Translations under genes and position numbers: made by a program
Notes under the pieces: model-generated
Database searches by the model: none
What the model was told of the DNA's origin: nothing
Seen by the model: only the letters and a program-made list of their open reading frames with translations
Shown here: piece after piece, positions 1 through 5,788 of the stretch
Layout of the letters: each line of letters starts with the position of its first letter
Position numbering within the stretch: the stretch's first letter is position 1
Origin: Clostridiales bacterium UBA1248
Lineage (GTDB): Bacteria > Bacillota > Clostridia > Oscillospirales > CAG-272
Assembly: GCA_002308615.1 (NCBI GenBank)
Contig: DBWC01000133.1
Coordinates: forward strand, 11,544-18,023
Direction of reading: 5' to 3'
DNA length: 6,480 nucleotides

Positions 1-2
1 CT

Positions 3-53
3 GCCGCCGTTGACGGCGCGGGCGTCAGCCCGCCTGAAAAGAGAGGATCATGA
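3..53 (+). CDS. C-terminal end of an upstream gene (partial, unidentified)
   Basis: The third frame is open from the left edge and ends in TGA at 51-53, giving the tail AAVDGAGVSPPEKRGS. The stop overlaps the next gene's ATG as ATGA, the same junction used twice more in this window (799-802 and 2164-2167), which is why I favour this frame. The first frame is also open, to a TGA at 103-105, but would need a 56-base overlap with the next gene. Sixteen residues are too few to assign a family. Function unknown. Confidence 0.4.
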   Translation, partial: AAVDGAGVSPPEKRGS

Positions 54-802
54 ACAAGACACCGAAATACAGAAAACGGACAACGACGACGAAGATCACC
101 GTTGACGAAGAGTTTTCCCCGGTATGGCAGCCGCCGAAGAGCCGAAGCGGAAAGTGCAGGCCCACGCCGGACGCGCAGCAGGCGATAAACGACCGCCGCT
201 CGCTTCAGCATTTTATCCAGGTCGTGAACAACAACTTTGATTCATTCCGCGACCTGAAGGTCGAGCTTACGTATAGCGACAAACACAAGCCCGCGGATCT
301 TGACGAAGCCCGGAAAATGCATATCTGCTTTATCCGCCGGCTCCGCCGCTGGTACGCAAATCACGGCATAGAACTGAAATACGTATGCGTTGACGAGATA
401 GGCAAAAACGGGACTATGCGCCCGCATCATCATATGCTTATGACCGGCGGGATAGATTATAAAACGCTCAAAGAGCTGTGGGGAAACGGCAGTATAAACG
501 TCGCGCCGATAGATTACGCGCAGTACGGCACGGACAGCTTCTGCAAATACGTTTACAAAGACCCGCGGTACTCCAAAAAATGGCGCGGATCGAAAAATCT
601 CGTGCAGCCGAATATCAAAGAGCGCGATTCCGAGCAGAACCGGAAGACCGCAGCCGCGTATCACAAAGCGTTTTTATCGGGGAGGCCGTTTCCGTATCCG
701 GACAAGCCCGGATTCGTGCTTGATAAATTTGAACTTGTTGAAAATCCGTATAACAAAGACGTATACGTTCGAATAAGGTGGGTAAAGGAGGGCGTAACAT
801 GA
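50..802 (+). CDS. HUH rolling-circle replication initiator-like protein (ORF2/G2P type)
   Basis: A 250-residue protein with the motif order of HUH endonucleases. Motif I is the strand LKVELTYSD at residues 69-77. Motif II is RPHHHML at 124-130, where H126 and H128 would bind the metal ion. Motif III is CKYVYKD at 165-171, with Y167 and K170 in a Y-x-x-K arrangement and Y167 the likely nucleophile. It is followed by WRGSKNL (178-184), a block I associate with the G2P/microvirus-like Rep family. HUH enzymes nick one DNA strand, stay bound through a 5'-phosphotyrosine, and start rolling-circle replication or transfer. The basic N-terminus (about residues 3-15) may help DNA binding. The ATG has GAGAGG at 41-46 and overlaps the upstream stop. 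The gene is coupled by ATGA to an SSB-like gene. The fold assignment is firm. The role as this phage's replication initiator is inferred, and regulation of packaging-substrate formation is an alternative. Confidence 0.8.
   Translation: MNKTPKYRKRTTTTKITVDEEFSPVWQPPKSRSGKCRPTPDAQQAINDRRSLQHFIQVVNNNFDSFRDLKVELTYSDKHKPADLDEARKMHICFIRRLRRWYANHGIELKYVCVDEIGKNGTMRPHHHMLMTGGIDYKTLKELWGNGSINVAPIDYAQYGTDSFCKYVYKDPRYSKKWRGSKNLVQPNIKERDSEQNRKTAAAYHKAFLSGRPFPYPDKPGFVLDKFELVENPYNKDVYVRIRWVKEGVT
783..791 (+). promoter_or_regulatory. Ribosome binding site that sets the start of the SSB-like gene
   Basis: TAAAGGAGG lies 7 bases before ATG 799. It favours that start over the in-frame ATG at 778, which lies upstream of this Shine-Dalgarno sequence and would read through it. 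The start at 799 also gives an ATGA overlap with the preceding stop. Confidence 0.8.
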
Positions 803-1101
803 CGATAACCGGAAACCTTTTATGCGATCCTAACTATGATTACATACACACAGAGCCCGGCGCGGCGGAAGATCCCGAAGAAATGTGGGCGATGTTCGCC
901 GTTATGGAACACGTCGGCGGCGAAAATCAGAGATACCGCGTCAAAGCAAACGGTACCGTCTGCCGGATGATACACAAAGACCGACTGAAAAAAGGCGACT
1001 TCGTAAGGATCTCCGGAGAGCCGCGCAGGCAGGCCGACGGCGAGCCGTTTATAATGGCGTCGGATTACAGGCTTTTGAAAAAGGTGATGCGCCATGGCTG
1101 A
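799..1101 (+). CDS. OB-fold, single-stranded-DNA-binding-like protein
   Basis: A 100-residue protein whose pattern follows bacterial and phage SSB. An opening strand MTITGNLLCDPNY resembles the GRLTxDP start of SSB. Then come a hydrophobic strand at about residues 29-37 (MWAMFAVME), a strand with YRVKANGTVC (46-55), and the helix-turn-strand DRLKKGDFVRISGEPRR (61-77), which matches the SSB block L-x-KGD-x-V-x-V-x-G. The acidic flexible tail of cellular SSB is absent, as is common in small phage versions. It would coat single-stranded DNA. Because it is translationally coupled to the HUH protein, a role in protecting the displaced strand is a reasonable inference. I chose ATG 799 rather than 778 because of the Shine-Dalgarno and the ATGA overlap. 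The assignment rests on pattern only. A different small OB-fold protein is possible. Confidence 0.55.
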   Translation: MTITGNLLCDPNYDYIHTEPGAAEDPEEMWAMFAVMEHVGGENQRYRVKANGTVCRMIHKDRLKKGDFVRISGEPRRQADGEPFIMASDYRLLKKVMRHG

Positions 1102-1546
1102 AACGCTCAGTTACTACGACAGACAAATAGCGCTATGGAACGTCCGCGCTTATCCTTCGCTGAAAAAGGCGTTTGATTTGCAGCGCCGCGCTATAGCTTC
1201 CGCGATGCCTTCACCGTCTGCGGACAAGCCGGCTCCGTCCGGAAACAGCGTATCCGATTCAACAACCGCAAAAGCGGAGCGTATAGAAAAGCTGTATGAG
1301 AGCCGCGAATACGCGCGGATCCGCGCCGTGGAGCAGGCGCTTGACGCGGCGGGCAAGGATATACGCGGCAAAGCCGAGCGGCAAAAGCTCCGCTCTGCTC
1401 TGCTCTTAAACTGCACGGACAGAAAGACGTATCCGTTTCACAGACTCGGACTCGATTTCGTATCACAGCGCGATTTCTTTCGCCGCCGTGACCGCTTCCT
1501 GCTTGACGTTCTTTATCATCTGCAAAATGGCACTGCGCCGCGCTGA
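1094..1546 (+). CDS. ArpU/RinA-like phage late transcription regulator
   Basis: A 150-residue protein resembling the ArpU/RinA/DUF1492 group, which sits just before the packaging genes in Bacillota phages and activates late transcription. The N-terminus (1-40) is helical. GNSVSDSTTAKAERIEKL (50-67) matches the SDPTa-x-A linker seen in that group. LYESREYARIRAVEQALDAAG (67-87) is a long helix. The C-terminus LGLDFVSQRDFFRRRDRFLLDVLYHL (118-143) looks like a sigma-70 region 4-type helix-turn-helix, with VSQRDFFRRRDRFL the probable recognition helix. The ATG has AAGGTG about 8 bases upstream and overlaps the SSB-like gene by 8 bases, so the two are likely coupled. An extended -10 promoter begins 5 bases after its stop and would be a natural target. 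Family membership is moderately sure. The target site is inferred. Confidence 0.6.
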   Translation: MAETLSYYDRQIALWNVRAYPSLKKAFDLQRRAIASAMPSPSADKPAPSGNSVSDSTTAKAERIEKLYESREYARIRAVEQALDAAGKDIRGKAERQKLRSALLLNCTDRKTYPFHRLGLDFVSQRDFFRRRDRFLLDVLYHLQNGTAPR

Positions 1547-1550
1547 TATG

Positions 1551-1559
1551 TGGTATAAT
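1551..1559 (+). promoter_or_regulatory. Extended -10 promoter for the late/packaging operon
   Basis: TGGTATAAT is a perfect TGn extended -10 with a consensus TATAAT at 1554-1559. Transcription would start near 1565-1567. At the usual 17-base spacing the -35 position (about 1531-1536, CACTGC) does not match consensus. A TTGACG at 1503-1508 is too far away (45 bases). A strong -10 with a poor -35 is what an activator-dependent promoter shows, and the gene just upstream is an ArpU/RinA-like activator. Confidence 0.6.
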
Positions 1560-1565
1560 AGCGAC

Positions 1566-1654
1566 AATGGAAAGTGCGGACGCCGTCAGGGTGACGCAAG
1601 TGGGTAAGACGGGCGGGACATACGAGTTCAGAGTTTATAGTTTAGAGTTTAGAG
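1566..1654 (+). other. Untranslated leader between the late promoter and HNH copy 1
   Basis: This stretch from the predicted transcript start to the HNH ATG lacks a convincing gene. It holds a short hairpin, CGTCA-GGG-TGACG (1584-1596). CCGTC at 1583-1587 can instead pair with GACGG at 1608-1612, so two exclusive folds are possible. A 51-codon frame from ATG 1567 is open through HNH copy 1 in another register, but the ATG would sit at the transcript's 5' end and has no ribosome binding site. The leader is purine-rich and ends in a heptad repeat. No known riboswitch class is recognised. Confidence 0.35.
1626..1653 (+). repeat. Tandem heptanucleotide repeat, four copies of GTTTAGA
   Basis: Four consecutive 7-base units: GTTCAGA, GTTTATA, GTTTAGA and GTTTAGA, the last two identical. 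The array stops one base before the HNH copy 1 ATG and takes the place where a ribosome binding site would be, leaving only a weak AGAG. It is A/T-rich and unlike its surroundings. Confidence 0.8.
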
Positions 1655-1861
1655 ATGAAAGATTTTGCAAAAGAGTTTTATCAGTCAAAAGCGTGGAGAG
1701 ACATACGCAGATACGTATTTGACAGAGATCTGAGATTATGTCAGCGGTGCGACAAGCCCTGCGAGATAGTACATCACAAGATATATCTCACGCAAAAGAA
1801 CATAAACGATCCGAGCGTTGCGCTCAACGTCGTTATGAGTTCGCTTGCGCGAACGTTATGA
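1655..1861 (+). pseudogene. HNH endonuclease copy 1, C-terminally truncated
   Basis: A 68-residue frame whose first 59 residues match copy 2 just downstream at 48 of 59 positions. It carries the zinc-knuckle start (LCQRC, residues 28-32) and the catalytic HH pair (VHHK, 39-42). After residue 59 it runs into nine unrelated residues (VMSSLARTL) and TGA at 1859-1861. It therefore lacks the Asn and the CxxCH...H that complete the HNH beta-beta-alpha metal site. It should be inactive as a nuclease, though a peptide could still be made. The start ATG follows a heptad repeat with no good Shine-Dalgarno. The match ends at 1831/1832, exactly where a 9-base direct repeat begins, which marks a recombination or insertion scar. 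I call it a broken duplicate. A regulatory fragment cannot be excluded. Confidence 0.75.
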
Positions 1862-1862
1862 G
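1831..1862 (+). repeat. 9-bp direct repeats flanking a small hairpin at the HNH copy junction
   Basis: CGTTATGAG occurs at 1831-1839 and 1854-1862. Between and partly overlapping them is an inverted repeat GTTCGC-TTGC-GCGAAC (1839-1854, 6-bp stem). The element starts at the point where copy 1 stops matching copy 2, and it supplies the TGA that ends copy 1. It may be a target-site duplication around a tiny palindrome, a 23-base tandem duplication, or a dispersed palindromic repeat. Confidence 0.7.
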
Positions 1863-1870
1863 ATCGGGCT

Positions 1871-2167
1871 ATTAAAGACTTTGCTAAAGAGTTTTATCAA
1901 AGTAAGGCGTGGCGTGACACGCGCAGATTCGTATTTGACAGAGACTTTCATCTGTGCGTAAGATGCGGCAAGCCCGGCGAGATAGTACATCACAAGATAT
2001 ACCTTACGCCGCAGAACATAAACGATCCGAGCGTATCGCTCAACGTCGACAACCTTGAAACGCTCTGCCGAGCCTGTCATGCAGCCGAACACGAAGGCGA
2101 GATGCCGACGGATAAGGCGCTCGGCTTTGACGAGAACGGCGATCTGATAGAGAGGATGAAATCATGA
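1871..2167 (+). CDS. HNH endonuclease copy 2, complete core but no standard start codon
   Basis: From ATT 1871 this frame encodes 98 residues with a complete HNH fold: AWRDTRRFVFDRD (14-25), LCVRCGKP (28-35), VHHK (39-42), LNVDNLETLCRACHAAEH (57-74). That gives two CxxC pairs, the HH, the Asn and the final His. In HK97-type phages HNH proteins work with terminase to cut DNA at cos, and the position just before TerS fits. It ends at TGA 2165-2167, overlapping the next ATG as ATGA, so it is the copy built into the operon. No ATG, GTG or TTG lies between the TGA at 1859-1861 and the core. The codon aligned with copy 1's ATG is ATT, as used by infC. ATT initiation, re-initiation after the copy 1 stop, or readthrough of that in-frame TGA would be needed. 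Otherwise the gene is dead. The start is uncertain. The domain call is firm. Confidence 0.7.
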   Translation: MKDFAKEFYQSKAWRDTRRFVFDRDFHLCVRCGKPGEIVHHKIYLTPQNINDPSVSLNVDNLETLCRACHAAEHEGEMPTDKALGFDENGDLIERMKS

Positions 2168-2379
2168 CAGAGATCACGATATACACGGCCGGCGGCTCGG
2201 TCACATACATACTGCGTGATACGACGGATAACTTTGCCGACGACTTAGCTTCTGCGATAGCGGAAGGAAACGTAATAAAAGCCGACACGGCAGACGGATC
2301 GCTTCTTGTTATCAATCCGATAAACGCCGCGGCTATAGAGATCAGGTCGATTGACGAAGACACACCCCCCGGTGACTGA
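2164..2379 (+). CDS. Small conserved-position phage protein of unknown function
   Basis: A 71-residue acidic protein between HNH and TerS. It looks like a small beta-rich fold: strands at about 3-8 (EITIYT), 12-17 (SVTYIL) and 45-50 (SLLVIN), with a helix at 24-33 (FADDLASAIA) and a further strand at 55-61 (AAAIEIR). No signal peptide, membrane segment or catalytic motif is seen. The ATG has GAGAGG at 2150-2155 and overlaps the HNH stop as ATGA, so it is coupled to HNH copy 2. The last codons contain a run of six C (2365-2370), a possible slippery site. I do not recognise the family, and the position alone does not tell its job. Confidence 0.7.
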   Translation: MTEITIYTAGGSVTYILRDTTDNFADDLASAIAEGNVIKADTADGSLLVINPINAAAIEIRSIDEDTPPGD

Positions 2380-2478
2380 AATAATTTTCGCTTTTCACAG
2401 AACCGCCGACCAGTCCCGTCTGGGACCGCCCGGGGCGCGCATAGGAGGGGGGGTCAAGGCAAAAAGGAGGGTCCGGAA
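2380..2478 (+). other. Candidate cos (packaging) site region
   Basis: This 99-base gap before TerS has no convincing gene and its composition changes sharply, from A/T-rich (2380-2398) to very G/C-rich. It carries two adjacent inverted repeats: GTCCC-GTCT-GGGAC (2413-2426) and CGCCC-G-GGGCG (2427-2437). A run of seven G follows (2447-2453), then the TerS ribosome binding site. Cos sites of HK97-type Bacillota phages commonly lie just upstream of terS, are G/C-rich, and go with an HNH gene as here. This is inferred from position and structure. The exact cut cannot be read from sequence. Confidence 0.4.
2463..2471 (+). promoter_or_regulatory. Ribosome binding site that sets the TTG start of TerS
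   Basis: AAAGGAGGG ends 7 bases before TTG 2479. No ATG or GTG lies in this frame between the upstream stop (2377-2379) and 2479. The strong site therefore supports TTG as the start codon. Confidence 0.75.
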
Positions 2479-2865
2479 TTGCCGAAAGTTAAGAAGAATA
2501 CCGAGGAATTGACGGTAGGTGAAAGGATCTGCCGCGCGGAAAAGCAAATAAGAAAATTTTTCAAAAATCTGCCGGCCGATAAATTGAAATTCGTCGCCGA
2601 GCCCATACATCAGTTCGCCGTCACTCAGATAACGCTTCAAAGGCTGTCCGAAGAGCTTGAAAAGGGCGACGTTATCGAGCTGTTTGAACAGGGAAAGCAG
2701 CGTTTACGGCGCGAAAATCCGGCTTTAAAAGCGTATAACACGACGATAAAGTCGTACACGGCGCAGCTGAAGCAGCTGCTTGATCTGCTCCCGAATTCCG
2801 AGGCGGACAAGGCGGGCGAAGCGCTCTTGTCGTTCGTAATGAAATCCCCGGCGGGTAAAAAATGA
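2479..2865 (+). CDS. terS: Phage terminase small subunit, P27 family
   Basis: A 128-residue protein of the P27/Terminase_4 type, the DNA-recognition subunit that binds near cos and hands DNA to the large subunit. The family signature is at the C-terminus: ENPALKAYNTTIKSYTAQLKQLLDLLPN (79-106), with the typical NP-x-x-x-x-YN and long helix ending in LLP. The N-terminal half (10-55) is helical and basic around RAEKQIRKFFKNL. Length is normal for the family. The start is TTG with a strong AGGAGG. Its stop overlaps the TerL ATG as ATGA (2862-2865), so the two subunits are translationally coupled. Confidence 0.9.
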   Translation: MPKVKKNTEELTVGERICRAEKQIRKFFKNLPADKLKFVAEPIHQFAVTQITLQRLSEELEKGDVIELFEQGKQRLRRENPALKAYNTTIKSYTAQLKQLLDLLPNSEADKAGEALLSFVMKSPAGKK

Positions 2866-4514
2866 ATTACGTCACAGAGTATTATGACAAGATCCGCGCC
2901 GGCGAAATAACAACGAGCCGCCGCGTCAAGGCGGTTTACGGCAAACTCGTAAAAGAGATACGCGAACCGGATCCGGGATCGCCGTACTACTTTGACGAAG
3001 AACTCGGGGAGCGACCGATAGAGTTTATAGAGACATTCTGCAAGCAGTCTCAGGGCGAGCTCGGCGCTCCGATAAAATTAGAGTTATTTCAGAAAGCGTT
3101 CATTCAGACGCTTTTCGGATTTTTAATAAAAGAAACAGGGTTTCGACGCTTTCGTGAAACTCTGTTTTTATGCGGCCGGAAAAACGGCAAATCAACGCTT
3201 CTGTCCGGTATCGCCTTATATATGCTTGTCGCCGACGGAGAGGGAGCGGCGGAGATATATTCCGTCGCCACGAAAAAGGACCAGGCGAAAAAGGTGCTGA
3301 CCGAGGCGGTCAATATGATAAAGCAGTCGCCGGAGCTGCGCGCGATTTTGAAAAAGCGCAGAAACGACGTTTATTTTCCGCTGACAAGTTCAAAGTTCGA
3401 GGCGCTGGCGTCGGACAGCAATACGCTTGACGGCTTGAACAGTCACGCGGTCATTATCGACGAGCTTCACGCGATACGAGACAAGAACCTTTACGACGTT
3501 ATGAAGCAGTCGATCAGCTCCCGCCATCAGCCGCTTGTCGTTATGATAACGACCGCCGGCACCGTGCGCGAAAACATATTTGACGATATGTATACGTACG
3601 GCTGCGAGGTCGCGGACGGCATAAAAGAAGACGACAGGTTTTTGCCGATCTTATACGAGCTTGACGCGCGCGAGGAATGGACCGACCCGCGTATGTGGTA
3701 CAAAGCAAACCCGGGTCTCGGTCCGATAAAGCAGTTTGATACACTTCTCGATTTTGTCGAGAGGGCGAAGAAAAAGCCGTCCGACCTTCCGACCGTGCTG
3801 TGCAAGGACTTCAACGTCAGAGAAAATTCGGATTCATCGTGGCTTTCGTTTGAAGAGATAAACAACACGGCGACGTTTGATATATCGGAGGTCGAAGACA
3901 CGTACGCGATAGGCGGCTGTGACTTATCGGCAACAACAGACTTGACGTGTGCGTCGCTGCTTATAATAAAGCGCGGTGTGAAAACGATATACGTCCTTCA
4001 GCAATATTTTTTACCGCAGAGACGCATCGAGCTTTTAGAAGAAAAGAATACAAATGAGGCGCCTTACCGCCTGTGGGCGGACCGGGGGCTTCTTACTATA
4101 TGCGACGGCAACCGCGTCAACTACTCGGACGTCACGGCATGGTTCGTCAAAATGCGCGACGAGCACAGGATAGACCCTTATAAGATCGGATATGACAGAG
4201 CTTTAGCCGGTTACTGGGTCGAAGAGATGAAGAACGAGCGCTTTACAATGGAGCAGGTCGCGCAGGGACCGTTCACCTGGTCTCAGCCTATGCGCGAAAT
4301 GGGCGCGGCGTTCGGCGCTCACGAGGTCAACTACAATAACAACCCTATGCTCAAATGGTGTCTGTCAAATACCGCCGTGAAAAAAAGCGGCTTAAACAAC
4401 ATACAGCCCGTGAAGATCACCGACAAACGCCGGATTGACGGCACGGTATCGCTTCTGAACGCCTGGGTCGTTTTCGTGCGCGACTATGAAAACTATATGT
4501 ATTTTGTGGGGTAA
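2862..4514 (+). CDS. terL: Phage terminase large subunit (packaging ATPase and nuclease)
   Basis: A full-length 550-residue TerL of the Terminase_1 (HK97/phage SPP-like) group. It powers DNA entry into the prohead and makes the packaging cuts. The N-terminal ATPase has Walker A GRKNGKST (105-112), Walker B VIIDELHA (197-204) with E201 as the catalytic glutamate, and the coupling motif VVMITTAG (226-233). The C-terminal RNase H-like nuclease has three likely metal-binding Asp residues: D354 in GGCDLSATTDLT, D445 in IGYDRA and D526 in RRIDGTVSLLNA. All expected motifs are present, so it should be active. The ATG overlaps the TerS stop, and the portal gene starts 2 bases after its TAA. With HNH upstream it fits a cos-cutting terminase. 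Confidence 0.95.
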   Translation: MNYVTEYYDKIRAGEITTSRRVKAVYGKLVKEIREPDPGSPYYFDEELGERPIEFIETFCKQSQGELGAPIKLELFQKAFIQTLFGFLIKETGFRRFRETLFLCGRKNGKSTLLSGIALYMLVADGEGAAEIYSVATKKDQAKKVLTEAVNMIKQSPELRAILKKRRNDVYFPLTSSKFEALASDSNTLDGLNSHAVIIDELHAIRDKNLYDVMKQSISSRHQPLVVMITTAGTVRENIFDDMYTYGCEVADGIKEDDRFLPILYELDAREEWTDPRMWYKANPGLGPIKQFDTLLDFVERAKKKPSDLPTVLCKDFNVRENSDSSWLSFEEINNTATFDISEVEDTYAIGGCDLSATTDLTCASLLIIKRGVKTIYVLQQYFLPQRRIELLEEKNTNEAPYRLWADRGLLTICDGNRVNYSDVTAWFVKMRDEHRIDPYKIGYDRALAGYWVEEMKNERFTMEQVAQGPFTWSQPMREMGAAFGAHEVNYNNNPMLKWCLSNTAVKKSGLNNIQPVKITDKRRIDGTVSLLNAWVVFVRDYENYMYFVG

Positions 4515-4516
4515 TT

Positions 4517-5788
4517 ATGGGATTATTCTCAAAGATTTTCGGCAAACGTCCGGACAAAGATAACGGAGTGTACTCGACGTACCGGCTCTTGAACAGCTAC
4601 GGCTCGGAATTCGTTCCGTTTTCCGGCAACGCCTGGCTTGACGACAAGGTGAGATCTTCCGTCGACTCGTTCGCGCGCCGCGCCGCGATAGTACAGCCGC
4701 GGCATATACGCCGCAACAACGGCGCGGAGATATCCGTAAACGACCGTATGAACAGGATCCTGCAGTTTGAGCCGAATCCGTACAGTACGGCGTACAAATT
4801 TTATTACAGGCTCGCCTCGAATTATAAAGCATTTAACGGCGCGTTCGTTTATCCGGATTTTGATCCGTTCACGGGCGAGCTGCAGGCGCTTTATAACATA
4901 AACGCGTCGGACGTGCAGCTCAAAGAGCGAGCCGGGCAGATGTTCATACAGTTTTCTTTTGCAAACGGCAATAAATACACCTGCGCATACGAGGACGTGA
5001 TCTATATCGGCAGACACTTTCTTGATAACGATATATTCGGCTCTAACAACGCGCCGCTTCTGCCGGTGCTGCAGACCGCGGATACGTTCAATCAGTCAAT
5101 GTCCGCGTTTGCAAAGCTCGTTGCGGTCATACGCGGTATTCTTGAAGTCCAGGCCGCCGCAAAAGACGAAGACCTGAAAAAGCTGAGAGATAAATTCGTC
5201 CGTGACAACCTGCAGATAGAAAACAACGGTGCCGGCATCGTCGTGCATGACAATAAATCAAAATACACGCCGATAAACGACAAGACTACGCCGATCCCGG
5301 ACAAGCAGCTTGAATATATCAAGAATTCGATATACGACTATTACGGCACAAACGAAGCTATCGTTCAGAACAAAGAGACGCCGGATCAGGCGACGGCGTT
5401 CTACGAGGGCGAATTAAAGCCGTTTTTCGTACAGCTCTCCCAGGCGCTGACAAACGCAATATTCACGCAGAAGGAGCGGGGCTACGGAAACGAGATCGTC
5501 GCGGATATCAATACGCTGTCGTTTGCGAAGATCAACGACAAGCTGCAAGCGGTCAAATACCTGTCGGATATAGGAGCTCTCATGCTCGACCAGGCATTGA
5601 CGACGCTCGGATTCCCTCCGATCGGAGGAGACGAAGGACGGCGCCGCGTGCAGACGTTGAACGTTGTCAACGCGGACAAAGCAGACGAATATCAGCTCGG
5701 AGAGGAAGAAAAGGATCCCGAACCAAAAAAACCGGAAACGGAGCCGGCGGAGCCGGACGAAGAACCGGGAGAAGGAGGAGATAAATAA
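4517..5788 (+). CDS. Phage portal protein, HK97 family
   Basis: A 423-residue portal, the ring-shaped dodecamer at one head vertex through which TerL pumps DNA. Family features are LQFEPNPYSTAYKFYYRL (82-99, the PN-x-x-x-T block), an internal clip/stem region at about 180-270, and the C-terminal part with YYGTNEAIVQNKETPDQATAFYEGELKPFFVQLSQAL (276-312), where HK97 portals carry the conserved P before a long helix. LNVVNADKADEYQ (377-389) is a typical end. After it comes a low-complexity acidic, Pro/Glu-rich tail (about 391-423) that is probably disordered. The codons of this tail also form the strong AGAAGGAGGAG ribosome binding site of the protease gene. The ATG lies just after the TerL TAA and has only a weak GGGG site, so translation probably depends on TerL. 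Confidence 0.93.
   Translation: MGLFSKIFGKRPDKDNGVYSTYRLLNSYGSEFVPFSGNAWLDDKVRSSVDSFARRAAIVQPRHIRRNNGAEISVNDRMNRILQFEPNPYSTAYKFYYRLASNYKAFNGAFVYPDFDPFTGELQALYNINASDVQLKERAGQMFIQFSFANGNKYTCAYEDVIYIGRHFLDNDIFGSNNAPLLPVLQTADTFNQSMSAFAKLVAVIRGILEVQAAAKDEDLKKLRDKFVRDNLQIENNGAGIVVHDNKSKYTPINDKTTPIPDKQLEYIKNSIYDYYGTNEAIVQNKETPDQATAFYEGELKPFFVQLSQALTNAIFTQKERGYGNEIVADINTLSFAKINDKLQAVKYLSDIGALMLDQALTTLGFPPIGGDEGRRRVQTLNVVNADKADEYQLGEEEKDPEPKKPETEPAEPDEEPGEGGDK

Noticed and set aside
18..33. GC hairpin GCGGGC-GTCA-GCCCGC before the HUH gene, as a terminator or HUH nick site
   Set aside because: It has no T-tract and lies within the open frame of the upstream gene. A nick-site role cannot be supported without a known target sequence.
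242..664. Minus-strand 140-residue frame opposite the HUH gene
   Set aside because: It is the antisense shadow of a gene with clear motifs, with no ribosome binding site or recognisable domain. The other long minus-strand frames (for example 5414-6112) were rejected for the same reason.
778..798. Earlier ATG for the SSB-like gene
   Set aside because: The Shine-Dalgarno lies downstream of ATG 778 and correctly precedes ATG 799, which also gives the ATGA overlap.
1503..1559. TTGACG at 1503-1508 as the -35 partner of TATAAT
   Set aside because: The 45-base spacing is far outside the usual 16-18 bases.
1567..1722. Leader peptide from ATG 1567 (MESADAVRV...)
   Set aside because: The ATG falls at the predicted transcript start without a ribosome binding site, and the frame runs out of register into HNH copy 1.
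1859..1861. TGA as selenocysteine or a reassigned sense codon
   Set aside because: TGA ends several other genes here (HUH, SSB-like, regulator, TerS, protease) and does not occur inside TerL or the portal. No SECIS-like structure was seen after it.
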